This document shows positions 39,346 to 47,784 of a stretch of 64,000 nucleotides of DNA, piece after piece. The DNA is from Paenibacillus aceti (GTDB lineage: Bacteria; Bacillota; Bacilli; Paenibacillales; Paenibacillaceae). The stretch spans positions 1,108,159 through 1,172,158 of the forward strand of contig NZ_KZ987724.1 in the NCBI RefSeq assembly GCF_003614185.1, written 5' to 3'. The translations under genes and the position numbers were made by a program. Position 1 is the stretch's first letter; every line of letters begins with the position of its first letter. A model generated the notes under the pieces. It saw nothing but the letters and a program-made list of their open reading frames with translations. It had not been told where the DNA came from and made no database searches.

Positions 39346-39452
39346 TAGTACCGTTAGTGGGTATGCCTGATTGTCTTGACATCGTTTAAAATAAATCGAT
39401 TCATAAAGGCTGGGCACCATGCTATAATCAGGAAAACGGAGGGGGTGTGACG

Positions 39453-39800
39453 ATGATACTTGAAGTTGCCCATTTGCAGGTCAAACCGGGCACGATTAAT
39501 GATTTTGAGAGTAGTTTCCGCCAGGCGTCGAAAATCATTTCGCAGATGCGCGGATATCTGGGCCATGAGCTACATAAATGCGTAGAAACCGAGAACAAAT
39601 ATATTCTACTCGTCAAATGGCATTCGATCACCGATCACGAGGTCGGATTTCGACAATCTCCCTGCTATGAGGAATGGAAGGCACTGCTGCACCATTATTA
39701 CGATCCTTTTCCATTAGTCGAACATTATGTTCAAATTAAATTGGAGACCGGAGTCGTAACAGGAGGTAATGAGAATGAGCATGGAGGAAACTCTGTTTGA
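39453..39800 (+). CDS. Antibiotic-biosynthesis-monooxygenase (ABM) domain protein
   Basis: 115-residue small cytoplasmic protein with one ABM/dimeric alpha-beta-barrel domain: [54 protein letters not shown] and [21 protein letters not shown]. Such proteins include monooxygenases and haem-degrading enzymes, but many have unknown roles. ATG 39453 has GGAGGGGG 7 bp upstream; an in-frame GTG at 39447 is too close to it. The 3' end overlaps a short leader-like frame at 39775. Confidence 0.85.
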   Translation: MILEVAHLQVKPGTINDFESSFRQASKIISQMRGYLGHELHKCVETENKYILLVKWHSITDHEVGFRQSPCYEEWKALLHHYYDPFPLVEHYVQIKLETGVVTGGNENEHGGNSV

Positions 39801-39840
39801 GCAGAGCCCAATGGTCGAGAATGGAGAAGAAATCGCTTGA
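39775..39840 (+). CDS. 21-codon leader-like peptide coupled to the next gene
   Basis: [21 protein letters not shown]. It has the best ribosome binding site in the neighbourhood: AGGAGGT at 39761-39767, 7 bp before ATG 39775. Its TGA (39838-39840) overlaps the TTG start of the membrane-protein gene at 39837. Acidic, no family recognised. It may be a translational-coupling device rather than a functional peptide. Alternatively, the true start of the membrane protein is elsewhere. Confidence 0.4.
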   Translation: MSMEETLFEQSPMVENGEEIA

Positions 39841-40445
39841 ATGGATGGATAGAACAATGGACGAATTGGCTTATTGAAGCCACACAGCTGGGCGGTTTTT
39901 CAATTTTACTGATTACGATCCCGCTGGCGCTAATTCAAGGGACAATCGGGATCTTTCCGTTTGCGACCATCGTCTTGCTGCATATTTCTGTTCTTGGCAT
40001 CGCAGATGGTCTTGTGGCAAGCTGGATTGCCGGGACATCGGCAGGGATGATCGTCTATTTATTATGCGGCTACCTATTCTCCGACTGGTTCAACCGCAAA
40101 TGGATGAATAAGCTGCAAAAATATGAAAAATGGCAAAGAGGTCTGGAGCGATATGGTGTATGGGCGGTGATCTTTTTGCGTACGCTACCGATTATGCCCA
40201 ACAATCTGATCTCGTTCATGTCGGCTATATCTAATATGAAGCTGTCTTCCTATACCTGGTCGAATATGGTCGGTAATTTATCAGGCATCTGGTTGTATGG
40301 GATATTAAGCGCTTCGGTTATCTTCCCGGATACCGATCTTCGCAAGCTTATTATTAGCTATGTTGTGTTCCTCGTCGTACTGAGCATTATATTCTGGATC
40401 AGGAACCGGAATATGATCAAGCATGATCACAGCATGACGGTATAA
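39837..40445 (+). CDS. VTT (DedA/TVP38/SNARE-associated) membrane protein
   Basis: 202-residue polytopic membrane protein of the VTT superfamily, whose members handle lipid scrambling or carrier recycling in membranes. Signature region: ATIVLLHISVLGIADGLVAS...GTSAGMIVYLLCGY, then RYGVWAVIFLRTLPIMPNNLISFMSAISNM containing the conserved Arg and the Pro-Asn turn. Charged C-terminus. The only in-frame start near the N-terminus is TTG 39837, overlapping the stop of the 21-codon frame; a weak GGAGAA precedes it. Confidence 0.85.
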   Translation: MNGWIEQWTNWLIEATQLGGFSILLITIPLALIQGTIGIFPFATIVLLHISVLGIADGLVASWIAGTSAGMIVYLLCGYLFSDWFNRKWMNKLQKYEKWQRGLERYGVWAVIFLRTLPIMPNNLISFMSAISNMKLSSYTWSNMVGNLSGIWLYGILSASVIFPDTDLRKLIISYVVFLVVLSIIFWIRNRNMIKHDHSMTV

Positions 40446-40480
40446 GCGGATAGTAGAAAAAGAAATGTAGTGAGTGGAGA

Positions 40481-41713
40481 GTGGGCAACTTGAGTGCAAC
40501 GAATACTGTAGAGAAGGCGAAGACGCGGAAGCTGCTCTTTAGCGCCGGCTTCAGTTGGATGTTCGACGCCATGGATATTGGAATTATATCATTCATCGCC
40601 GCTGCCCTGGCGGCGGATTGGGGGCTGAATCCGCAGCAGACAGGCCTATTCACCAGCATTAACTCGATCGGGATGGTGTTCGGGGCTGCACTGGCTGGTC
40701 TTGCCGCTGATAGATTCGGCCGCAAGGCGGTTCTGCTCTGGACACTGGTGATCTTCGCTGTGGCGAGTGGCCTGTCCGCAGCAGCAACGGGATTTGCCAT
40801 TCTATGCGTGCTCCGGTTTATCGCCGGGATCGGGCTTGGCGGCGAGCTTCCCGTGGCCTCTACCCTGGTGTCGGAATCCGTACCGGCGAAGGATCGAGGG
40901 CGTGCGGTGGTCCTGCTTGAGAGCTTCTGGGCTATCGGCTGGATTCTGTCTGCGCTGATCGCTTATTTTGTAATCCCGCCTTATGGGTGGAGGACCGCCT
41001 TTGTGATTGGTGCCGTACCGGTGGTGTACGCGCTGTACCTGCGCAAATCGATCGAGGACCCGCCGCGATTCATCGCTCAGGCCGATACGATGAGACAGAG
41101 ATTCTCGATGGGCGAGAAGCTGCGTTCCGTATGGTCTTATCCGCATCGCCGTTCCACGATTATGCTGTGGATTCTATGGTTTACCGTCGTGTTCTCCTAT
41201 TATGGCATGTTCCTGTGGCTGCCCTCGGTCATGGTGCTGAAGGGCTTCAGTCTCGTCAAGAGCTTCGAATATGTGTTGATCATGACATTGGCTCAGCTGC
41301 CAGGGTATTTCACTGCGGCTTATTTCATTGAGAAATTTGGTCGCAAATTTGTGCTGGTGCTGTATCTCGTCTTGACCGCAGCGAGCGCGGCCTGGTTCGG
41401 GAGCGCAACGACGGAAGGGATGTTGATCGCTTCCGGCATCTGCCTATCCTTCTTCAACCTTGGCGCTTGGGGCGGCATGTATGCCTATACGCCTGAGCTG
41501 TACCCCACGAAGGTCCGCTCGACCGGTGTCGGCTTTGCCGCTTCCTTCGGACGGGTCGGCGGGGTAATCGCCCCATTCCTAGTCGGCTGGCTGGTGGCTC
41601 GTGATGTCCCGATCAGCTCGATCTTCTGGCTGTTCTTCGTCACGGTTCTGATCGGCGCGATCGCTGTGCTATGGCTGGGCACCGAGACGAAGGGCAAGGA
41701 ACTGGTGGATTAG
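40481..41713 (+). CDS. MFS transporter, sugar/aromatic-acid (NiaP-like) type
   Basis: 410-residue 12-TM major facilitator. N-terminal WMFDAMDIGIISFIAAAL is characteristic of the acid/nicotinate/sugar-porter branch. Motif A GLAADRFGRKAVL, then GIGLGGELPVASTLVSESVP and RGRAVVLLESFWAIGW. Second half YTPELYPTKVRSTGVGFA. The direction is probably uptake of an organic acid or aromatic compound (inference). GTG 40481 or TTG 40490 could be the start. Followed by a strong terminator. Confidence 0.88.
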   Translation: MGNLSATNTVEKAKTRKLLFSAGFSWMFDAMDIGIISFIAAALAADWGLNPQQTGLFTSINSIGMVFGAALAGLAADRFGRKAVLLWTLVIFAVASGLSAAATGFAILCVLRFIAGIGLGGELPVASTLVSESVPAKDRGRAVVLLESFWAIGWILSALIAYFVIPPYGWRTAFVIGAVPVVYALYLRKSIEDPPRFIAQADTMRQRFSMGEKLRSVWSYPHRRSTIMLWILWFTVVFSYYGMFLWLPSVMVLKGFSLVKSFEYVLIMTLAQLPGYFTAAYFIEKFGRKFVLVLYLVLTAASAAWFGSATTEGMLIASGICLSFFNLGAWGGMYAYTPELYPTKVRSTGVGFAASFGRVGGVIAPFLVGWLVARDVPISSIFWLFFVTVLIGAIAVLWLGTETKGKELVD

Positions 41714-41730
41714 CACTATAGAGTTTCATG

Positions 41731-41775
41731 AAATAGGTCCGGTAGCGCTGATGGCTGCGCATACCGGACCTATTT
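41731..41775. terminator. Strong terminator after the MFS gene
   Basis: AAATAGGTCCGGTAGCGC pairs with GCGCATACCGGACCTATTT, a nearly perfect 18-bp stem. Confidence 0.8.
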
Positions 41776-41782
41776 GTAACTT

Positions 41783-41968
41783 GTAACGAAACTGGGCATC
41801 GCTATTTGCGTCAAAAGAAGCGATTTAAATATCTAACGAAACTGGATATCGCTATTGGGGCAGGAAAGGGGTTAAATGGCCGTTTTTACCCCAATAGCGA
41901 TATGGTGTTTCTTTAGATTTCTGTGGGTGCTGATTTTGCGAAAATAACGATATGGAGTTTCGTTAGAG
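41783..41968. repeat. Dispersed intergenic repeat, family A (locus 5, four half-units)
   Basis: TAACGAAACTGGGCATCGCT (41783), TAACGAAACTGGATATCGCT (41835), CCAATAGCGATATGGTGTTT (41891) and AAATAACGATATGGAGTTTC (41942): two forward then two inverted, the same order as at 21157. Confidence 0.75.
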
Positions 41969-42003
41969 CTTCGAGAGAGACTGAGCAACGCTTTTTCTCG
42001 TTA

Positions 42004-42702
42004 TTATCGGGTTAGTTGGCTCTGCTCCAGGCTCTCACCGGGCTGTAAGGCGTGGCCGGATATGCCCTGCTTCTCCAATTGAGCGGTGAACAGAGGGCCA
42101 TCCTGCTTGATGATATCAAAGGTGTTGTAGTGGATGGGAACGACATGCTTGGCGCCGATCCATTCGGCAGCGAGCAGTGCGTCTTCCGGACCCATGGTGA
42201 AGAAATCCCCGATCGGCAGGAAGGCGAGGTCAATGTGATGCTTGCTTCCGATCAGCTTCATATCACTGAACAGGGCTGTATCGCCGCTATGATATAGGGT
42301 AAATCCGTCTATGTTAAGCACGATTCCTGCGGCGACACCAAGGTACAAATTAGTCCCGTTCACTTCGACGGAAGAGCTGTGCAGAGCAGGAGTGAAGGTC
42401 AGCTTGCCGAATGGGAAGTTGTACGAGCCTCCCAGATTCATGCCAGTTACTTGCAGACCTTTTTGTTGGAAGAAATCAGCAAGCTCTACAATGGCAATAA
42501 TCGGGGCTCCGGTTCTTCTGGCGATGGTCTCGGCGTCCCCGATATGGTCCGAATGTCCGTGAGTAAGCAGAATGTAGTCGGCCTCGATATCCTCGGCTTT
42601 AACGGCAGCCTTCGGGTTTCCTGTCAGGAAAGGATCGATGATCAGGCGGTAGTCGCCAGTATCCAAATATACACCTGAATGTCCCAGATACGTTAATTTC
42701 AT
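42004..42702 (-). CDS. UPF0173 metal-dependent hydrolase (metallo-beta-lactamase fold)
   Basis: 232-residue cytoplasmic hydrolase. The fold's ligands are visible: THGHSDHIGD (HxHxDH), H109 in PALHSSSVEV, D143 in YHSGDTAL and the C-terminal H191 in VPIHYNTF. N-terminal MKLTYLGHSGVYLDTGDYRLIIDPFLTGNP is typical. Related to YtkL of Bacillus. No physiological substrate is known. Monocistronic, with family A repeats beyond its stop. Confidence 0.92.
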   Translation of the reverse strand: MKLTYLGHSGVYLDTGDYRLIIDPFLTGNPKAAVKAEDIEADYILLTHGHSDHIGDAETIARRTGAPIIAIVELADFFQQKGLQVTGMNLGGSYNFPFGKLTFTPALHSSSVEVNGTNLYLGVAAGIVLNIDGFTLYHSGDTALFSDMKLIGSKHHIDLAFLPIGDFFTMGPEDALLAAEWIGAKHVVPIHYNTFDIIKQDGPLFTAQLEKQGISGHALQPGESLEQSQLTR

Positions 42703-42810
42703 AAATATCGCTCCTTATTGCTAAATTAAGATCTATATCTCTATTATAGCTATAGCGGATCGCTTTCCAAAGTCTGAAGCTAGATTAAAAAAATACTACA
42801 AAATGGAGTA

Positions 42811-42868
42811 TGCGCCCCGAAAAAATCTGTTGTATTGTCGGTACAACAGGTTTTTCGGGGCGCATTTT
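42811..42868. terminator. Long near-perfect hairpin, terminator-like
   Basis: TGCGCCCCGAAAAA...CTGTTGTA pairs with TACAACAG...TTTTTCGGGGCGCA: about 22 bp broken only by a small bulge, loop TTGTCGG, followed by TTTTT. No gene reads into it from the left on the plus strand within 1 kb, so its role is unclear. Confidence 0.6.
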
Positions 42869-42925
42869 TCACTATATTCTGTTGCACATATCGAACTCGG
42901 GCTAATGAAGAAGGGGGAAGAAGGC

Positions 42926-43063
42926 ATGGCGCAGATGGATGCAGATATATCGAGGCTGCAAGAACAGGAAGAAGACACGCTTCATGGCAAGTATGCAAAT
43001 TTCATGAGAGAAGCAGAGCATTTCAATAACAGTGTTTACGACAGAAGGGGAGTGTGGCTATGA
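42926..43063 (+). CDS. 45-residue protein of unknown function
   Basis: MAQMDADISRLQEQEEDTLH, then GKYANFMREAEHFNNSVYDR to the stop. AGGGGG lies 8 bp upstream of ATG 42926. Acidic, probably helical, no family recognised. Its TGA overlaps the ATG of the chemoreceptor remnant (ATGA at 43060), so the two are translationally coupled. It could itself be a leftover of a larger gene. Confidence 0.45.
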   Translation: MAQMDADISRLQEQEEDTLHGKYANFMREAEHFNNSVYDRRGVWL

Positions 43064-43440
43064 AAAAGCAGCTCAAAGACATCAACAATAAGAAAGTAAA
43101 TAGAGGGCTGATGAAGAATCTTACCATCAACATGAAGCTGATCGTGAGCTTCGGGATCGTATTGTTATTAATGCTGTCTACTGTGGGGGTTAGTATCGGT
43201 GCGGATCAAGTATCGAGCGGAGCTCAGGCTCTTGCTGTAGGCTCGACAGAGCAGGCCTCCGCTGTAGAGGAGTTGAATGCGTCCATCAGCAGAGTTGCGG
43301 AACAGGCGGTGGAGAATTCAGCAAGCGTGAGAATGGCGACGCAATATGTTGAGCAGACCAAGGCGGATATCAACGTATGTGCTCGCTCCATTTCTCCAAG
43401 GCATGTAATTATTCCGCGATCAAAAACTTTAAAAACGTGA
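43060..43440 (+). pseudogene. Remnant of a methyl-accepting chemotaxis protein
   Basis: 126 residues where intact receptors have 500-700. The first membrane segment (LTINMKLIVSFGIVLLLMLSTVGVSI) is joined directly to a piece of the cytoplasmic signalling helix (QVSSGAQALAVGSTEQASAV to VEQTKADI). The ligand-binding domain, second membrane segment and HAMP are missing. After VEQTKADINV the sequence no longer looks like a chemoreceptor, and the highly conserved hairpin tip is absent. This indicates an internal deletion plus loss of the 3' end. A signalling-competent product is unlikely. Confidence 0.75.
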
Positions 43441-43485
43441 AACAGCCTTTACTTTTTATACGAGATGGTCTAACATAATACACAA

Positions 43486-43501
43486 GTTTCTTTAAGGAAA
43501 C
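43486..43501. promoter_or_regulatory. MntR-like operator
   Basis: GTTTCTTTAAGGAAAC, an almost perfect palindrome close to the Bacillus MntR box (TTTGCCTTAAGGAAAC-like). It lies just after a possible promoter (TTTACT at 43448, TAACAT at 43471) and 40 bp before the metal-ABC operon. It would repress uptake when Mn2+ is plentiful. Confidence 0.6.
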
Positions 43502-43541
43502 ATTTTTTCTTAATAATAAAATAATTGGAGGAGGGAAAGAC

Positions 43542-44285
43542 ATGCCCCAAACTGTAGATGTTAGCAATCTGTACATATCGTACTACGGGAAAGAAGTCAT
43601 CAAGAATGTAAGCTTCTCGCTGCAAACCGGCAAGCTCGTTGGAATCCTCGGACCGAATGGGGCGGGTAAGTCGACTTTGATGAAGGCGATGCTTAATCTC
43701 ATCCCCCGTGATGGTGGAGAGGTTACGCTGGGAGGACAGCCGCTCACCTCGATGCGCAAGAAAATCGCCTATGTACCGCAGCGTTCGAATATCGATTGGG
43801 ACTTCCCGATTATCGTGAAGGATACGGTGCTGCTAGGGACATTTCCGACCCTGGGCTTACTGCGGTGGCCGAAGAAGAGGGATAGGGAATGGGCGTTGGA
43901 ATGTCTTCGCAAGGTGGGTATGGAGCAATTCATGCACAATCAGATCGGCGAGCTGTCCGGCGGTCAGCAGCAGCGGGTATTCCTGGCACGTGCGCTGGCC
44001 CAGAAGGCGGAATATTTCTTCCTTGACGAGCCCTTCGTCGGGATTGATGTTGCCAGTGAGACCGTCATTATCGATATTTTGAAGTCGCTACGGGATGAGG
44101 GGAAGACGGTATTCGTCGTGCATCATGACTTAAGCAAGGTGGAGAGTTATTTCGATGATCTGATCTTGATGGATAAAGAGCTGATCGGCTGTGGACCAGT
44201 GGATGACGTCTTCCGTCCGGAATTGATGCAGGAGGCATATCAGATACCGTTTCCGATGTTAGGGAAATTGGGGGTTGGCATGTAA
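43542..44285 (+). CDS. Manganese/zinc ABC transporter ATP-binding protein
   Basis: 247-residue ATPase of a cluster-9 metal importer. Walker A GPNGAGKST, Q-loop VPQRSNIDWDFPI (the family form), signature LSGGQQQRVFLARAL, Walker B YFFLDEPFVGID, switch VVHHDL. GGAGGAGGG precedes ATG 43542. The stop overlaps the permease start by one base. A MntR-like box upstream favours manganese. Confidence 0.93.
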   Translation: MPQTVDVSNLYISYYGKEVIKNVSFSLQTGKLVGILGPNGAGKSTLMKAMLNLIPRDGGEVTLGGQPLTSMRKKIAYVPQRSNIDWDFPIIVKDTVLLGTFPTLGLLRWPKKRDREWALECLRKVGMEQFMHNQIGELSGGQQQRVFLARALAQKAEYFFLDEPFVGIDVASETVIIDILKSLRDEGKTVFVVHHDLSKVESYFDDLILMDKELIGCGPVDDVFRPELMQEAYQIPFPMLGKLGVGM

Positions 44286-45145
44286 TGGAATTTATACATG
44301 ATTTAATAGCTTATGAATTTTTGCAACGAGCCTTTGTTACTTCGATTGTGGTTGGTATTATATGCGGCGTGATCGGGTGTTTTATCGTATTGCGCGGAAT
44401 GGCGCTGATGGGGGACGCTATCTCTCATGCTGTTCTGCCAGGCGTGGCCATCTCATATATGCTGGGAATCAATTATTTCTATGGGGCGATTGTCTCCGGA
44501 ATACTGACTGCGCTGGGGATCGGGGTCATTAATCAGAATAGCCGCGTCAAGAATGATTCTTCCATCGGGCTGGTGTTCTCCGCCGCCTTCGCTCTCGGTA
44601 TCATCCTGATTACGATCGCCAAGAGCGCGACGGACCTGACACAGATTCTGTTCGGAAATGTTCTGTCGGTTCGGGCGTCGGATATGTGGCTGACGGTTGC
44701 CGTGGGAGCCATCGTGCTGCTGGCGGTTCTACTCTTCTATAAAGAATTGCTAGTCTCCAGCTTCGATGAGACTATGGCTGCGGCCTATGGCTTGAAGACA
44801 CGTCTTATTCACTATTCGATTATGGTACTGCTGACCCTTGTCACAGTAGCATCCCTGCAGACGGTAGGCGTTATTTTGGTCGTCTCCATGCTGATTACGC
44901 CAGCGTCTACGGCATATCTGCTGACGAATAGACTATCCACGATGATCGGTCTCGCCATGTTCTTCGGGGCTCTATCTTCGATGATCGGCCTTTATGTCAG
45001 CTTTCTCTATAATCTGCCATCCGGACCAGTCATCGCATTGGCGACGACATCTATCTTCTTGCTCGCGTTCCTGTTCTCTCCGAGGCAGGGAGTCCTTGGG
45101 CGCAAGCTGAAGATCAATAAGCGGAGAATGGCTGTTGGTAAGTAA
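44285..45145 (+). CDS. Manganese/zinc ABC transporter permease
   Basis: 286-residue ABC-3 family permease with about eight hydrophobic segments: FVTSIVVGIICGVIGCFIVL, RGMALMGDAISHAVLPGVA (family signature), ILITIAKSATDLTQILFGNV, TVGVILVVSMLITPASTAYL. Short basic C-terminus. Overlaps the ATPase by one base, with the binding protein 64 bp further on. Confidence 0.93.
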   Translation: MEFIHDLIAYEFLQRAFVTSIVVGIICGVIGCFIVLRGMALMGDAISHAVLPGVAISYMLGINYFYGAIVSGILTALGIGVINQNSRVKNDSSIGLVFSAAFALGIILITIAKSATDLTQILFGNVLSVRASDMWLTVAVGAIVLLAVLLFYKELLVSSFDETMAAAYGLKTRLIHYSIMVLLTLVTVASLQTVGVILVVSMLITPASTAYLLTNRLSTMIGLAMFFGALSSMIGLYVSFLYNLPSGPVIALATTSIFLLAFLFSPRQGVLGRKLKINKRRMAVGK

Positions 45146-45209
45146 GGAAGTAATAACGGAATTGGGGAAATTGGAATAATTAAGATTATATTTTAAGGAG
45201 TATAGGATA

Positions 45210-46205
45210 ATGAAAATGTTTAAAAGATTGATGTTATTACCAGCGCTCGCGGCGCTGTTGGTGCTGGCCGCGTGCGGGCAAGCGAATTCAGGCAAGGACT
45301 CTGGGGCAACGCCTGCCTCTGCAAATGCAGGATCAGACTCAACCAACTCAAGCAAGGAAGCTCTACTTAAGGTGGTTACATCCTTCACGATTCTTGAAGA
45401 TTTCGCAAGAGAAATCGGCGGTGAGGATGTCGAGGTTCATAACCTGGTACCGACGGGCACAGACCCGCATGAGTATGAACCATTGCCTGAGGATATCAAG
45501 AAAGCAACGGACGCGGATGTCCTTTTCTATAATGGCTTGAATCTGGAAGGCGGGAAGAGCGGCTGGTTCTTCAAAATGATTGAGTCCGTCGGTCAAAAAG
45601 AGGAGAATGTATTCAACCTGACCGAGCGCGTTGAGCCGATGTATATCGGCGGCAAGGATGGTCATGAGGAAGAAATTAACCCGCACGCCTTCATCGACCC
45701 TGCGGTCGGTGTCAAGATGGCTGAGGATATGCGGGACGCTCTGATGAAGAAGGACCCGGCGCGCAAGGATAATTACCAGAAGCGGGCGGATGAGTATATC
45801 GGCAAGCTCAAAGATCTTGACAAGGAATATGAAGCTAAGATCAATTCCATTCCGGAAGAGAATCGCATCCTCGTGACTAGCGAACGCGCATTCCAATATA
45901 TGACGACCCACTATGGATTGAAGGAAGCGTATATTTGGGAGATTGATACGGAGGAGAACGGTTCGCCGACCCAGATCAAATCATTGGTTGAATTTATCAA
46001 GGAGCATAAAGTACCAGTTCTCTTTATTGAATCCAATGTGGACCCACGCCCGATGGAGACAGTCTCGAATGAAACTGGCGTACGCATCGCCGAGAAGCGG
46101 ATCTATTCCGATGAAATCGGACAGCCGGGAGAAGAAGTGGACACGTATATCAAATATTTGAATTATAATCTTGAACTCATGCATAGTGAATTAAGTAAAT
46201 CATAA
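45210..46205 (+). CDS. Manganese-type metal-binding lipoprotein (PsaA/MntC-like)
   Basis: 331-residue cluster A-I binding protein. Signal with lipobox LAAC. Metal ligands by position are His in GTDPHEYEP, His in NPHAFIDP, Glu in VTSERAFQYM and Asp in ESNVDPRPME. This His-His-Glu-Asp set matches the Mn-binding PsaA/MntC type rather than the three-His zinc type. The His-rich loop of zinc proteins is reduced to GGKDGHEE. Completes the importer. Confidence 0.92.
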   Translation: MKMFKRLMLLPALAALLVLAACGQANSGKDSGATPASANAGSDSTNSSKEALLKVVTSFTILEDFAREIGGEDVEVHNLVPTGTDPHEYEPLPEDIKKATDADVLFYNGLNLEGGKSGWFFKMIESVGQKEENVFNLTERVEPMYIGGKDGHEEEINPHAFIDPAVGVKMAEDMRDALMKKDPARKDNYQKRADEYIGKLKDLDKEYEAKINSIPEENRILVTSERAFQYMTTHYGLKEAYIWEIDTEENGSPTQIKSLVEFIKEHKVPVLFIESNVDPRPMETVSNETGVRIAEKRIYSDEIGQPGEEVDTYIKYLNYNLELMHSELSKS

Positions 46206-46218
46206 AAGGATGGATGGG

Positions 46219-46252
46219 GTGCGTTTTCGATCCACTCGCAAGTGGAACGCAC
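46219..46252 (+). other. Hairpin after the metal-ABC operon
   Basis: GTGCGTT-TTCGA-TCCACT-CGCA-AGTGGA-ACGCAC folds as a long stem with a side bulge. No T-run follows, so it may protect the mRNA 3' end rather than terminate. Confidence 0.45.
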
Positions 46253-46372
46253 TGGCTTGAAGCATCAACTGACGGTAGGCGGCGAGCCTGATCGCAATTC
46301 AGAAAAGGGGGGAGAGCATGCGAACCCCAGGTATGGAGGATCATCTCGAACAGTCCAATAAGCCTCCAAAAT

Positions 46373-46417
46373 AAAAAGTTGGGCGGAGAAACGTCATGTT
46401 TTCCGTCCAACTTTTTT
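46373..46417. terminator. Terminator downstream of the metal-ABC operon
   Basis: AAAAAGTTGGGCGGA pairs with TTCCGTCCAACTTTTTT. The T-run on both sides allows use from either strand. Confidence 0.8.
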
Positions 46418-46483
46418 GTGGGCCAAAGCCACAATCCCAAACTCAGTGTGAACCTCCTCTAGCCCCCGCAAGGAGATCCGGCG

Positions 46484-46781
46484 GAACGAGCCAGGACTTC
46501 CACTGACATGCGGTCAAAAATGCCCGTTAGAGCATGAAAACAACAACTACGCTTTTCTAACGGACACTTTTGACCCTTAGAAGCATAAAATGCAATTTCT
46601 CGCGACAAATCCCCTTGTAATGGACATTAATGTCTGTTACAAGGGCGGGATGCCCCAGAATCAACGCTAACGGACAATGATGTCCGTTAGCGTTAATCCG
46701 GCCAGAACAGGGAGATGTTCACATTTTTGAACACGCAAAAGGGGCGTTTCCAAGTCGGAAGCTCGACTTTTGAGACAGCCC
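46484..46781 (-). repeat. ~300-bp hairpin-rich repeat, family B (left copy, inverted)
   Basis: Nearly identical to the reverse complement of 55134-55432. It contains four imperfect palindromes built on TAACGGACA/TGTCCGTTA and ends in a hairpin including GACTTTTGAGACAGCCCC. It has no coding capacity. It lies upstream of the kdp leader, facing the right copy downstream of the kdp genes. Confidence 0.85.
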
Positions 46782-47140
46782 CTTAAGCTTGCGCGACGGA
46801 GAGTAACTTATTTACTGCTGCTACCTGCCTGATTACCTCGCAACTACCTAACTATTGTGCAAAGAGTTCCCTCACCCCCACCGAACTACTACTGAAGACG
46901 CGGGCGAAAACTGCAAAAATGCAGGTATTCTTCCCACAAGCCACCTGTTCTGAGTGAATTACTGCCTATTTGCAGGCTTTCTAGTGTATGTGTACGGCGT
47001 CCCTCTCATATTGCCAAGCCAGAATGATCAAAAGCCGAGCGAAAAAGAGATATATCGTGAATTAGCGAGATAGTGATGAATGTAAGCGATATATTTTCGA
47101 GTTGCATTTATTTAAGTCATTTTTTGGCAGGGAAGCTGAC
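46782..47140. other. Intergenic region upstream of the kdp promoter
   Basis: About 360 bp without a convincing gene. It holds short partial repeats (GCAAAAATGCAGG and TTTGCAGGC) and AT-rich sequence before the promoter at 47141. No further function is seen. Confidence 0.5.
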
Positions 47141-47169
47141 TTTACAGCTTATCACAGCAGCGTTATGAT
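47141..47169 (+). promoter_or_regulatory. SigA-type promoter of the kdp leader
   Basis: TTTACA (47141-47146), 17-bp spacer, TATGAT (47164-47169). The transcript would start near 47176 and enter the first riboswitch about 25 nt later. Confidence 0.6.
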
Positions 47170-47201
47170 TCAATCCAGAATATATCAAATTGAACCGATT
47201 T

Positions 47202-47445
47202 CTGATCGCTTAATCTCCGGATCACTCCGGAGAACGGGGGAACCAACCGGGCATGCCGTCATCTGATGATCATCGCGGCCTGCTCATTATCTGAATTGCC
47301 CAAGACGGTGTGAGAGCCATCGAACGGCAATTCGGATCGGGGTGAATCTTGAAGGGAGACCATGGACTCCCTTCAGGTAGGGCGACTCTCACCGCCCGAA
47401 TCCGTCAGCTAACCTCGTCAGCGTGGATATGGGAGAGGAAGGGTG
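47202..47445 (+). ncRNA. c-di-AMP (ydaO/yuaA) riboswitch, first copy
   Basis: All conserved blocks of the ydaO-yuaA aptamer are present in order: GATCGCTTAATC, CGGGGGAACCAA, GGGGTGAATCTT, GGTAGGGCGACT, CCGAATCCGTCAGCTAACCT, CGTCAGCG and GGGAGAGGAAGGG. The RNA binds c-di-AMP and, with the terminator just downstream, turns expression off when c-di-AMP (and hence K+) is high. Its position ahead of kdp fits the known regulon. Confidence 0.95.
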
Positions 47446-47467
47446 ACTGCGCGCCGCAATCGATTGG

Positions 47468-47501
47468 GCCACAGAGGACCGTTAGCCTCTGTGGCTTTTT
47501 A
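47468..47501 (+). terminator. Terminator of riboswitch 1
   Basis: GCCACAGAGG-ACCGTTAG-CCTCTGTGGC followed by TTTTTAT. Expression platform of the first c-di-AMP riboswitch. Confidence 0.88.
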
Positions 47502-47539
47502 TGCGTAAATTTGAAAAACAACTGAAAAAAATCCATAAA

Positions 47540-47745
47540 AACGAATCGCTGAATGCCGTCCTATGTGGCGGCAGCGGGGGAACCAACGAATGACGAAGCC
47601 AGCTTGTGCTCGGCCCGACCGAGCATACACACAGACGAGCTTCATGGGGTGAATCCTTGGAAGAATGATACTTCCCAAGGTAGGGCGACTTCCACGCCCG
47701 AATCCGACAGCTAACCTCGCAAGCGTTCAGGAAGAAGCAACCACC
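47540..47745 (+). ncRNA. c-di-AMP (ydaO/yuaA) riboswitch, second copy
   Basis: A second complete aptamer in the same leader: CGAATCGCTGAATGCC, GCGGGGGAACCAAC, ATGGGGTGAATCC, AAGGTAGGGCGACT, CCCGAATCCGACAGCTAACC and TCGCAAGCG. The variable stems differ from copy 1 (for example GTGCTCGGCCCGACCGAGCA here), so it is not a recent perfect duplication. Followed by its own terminator at 47785. Confidence 0.93.
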
Positions 47746-47784
47746 AAGAGCCAGTATTGTGGTCTAGGACTGACCATACTATGG

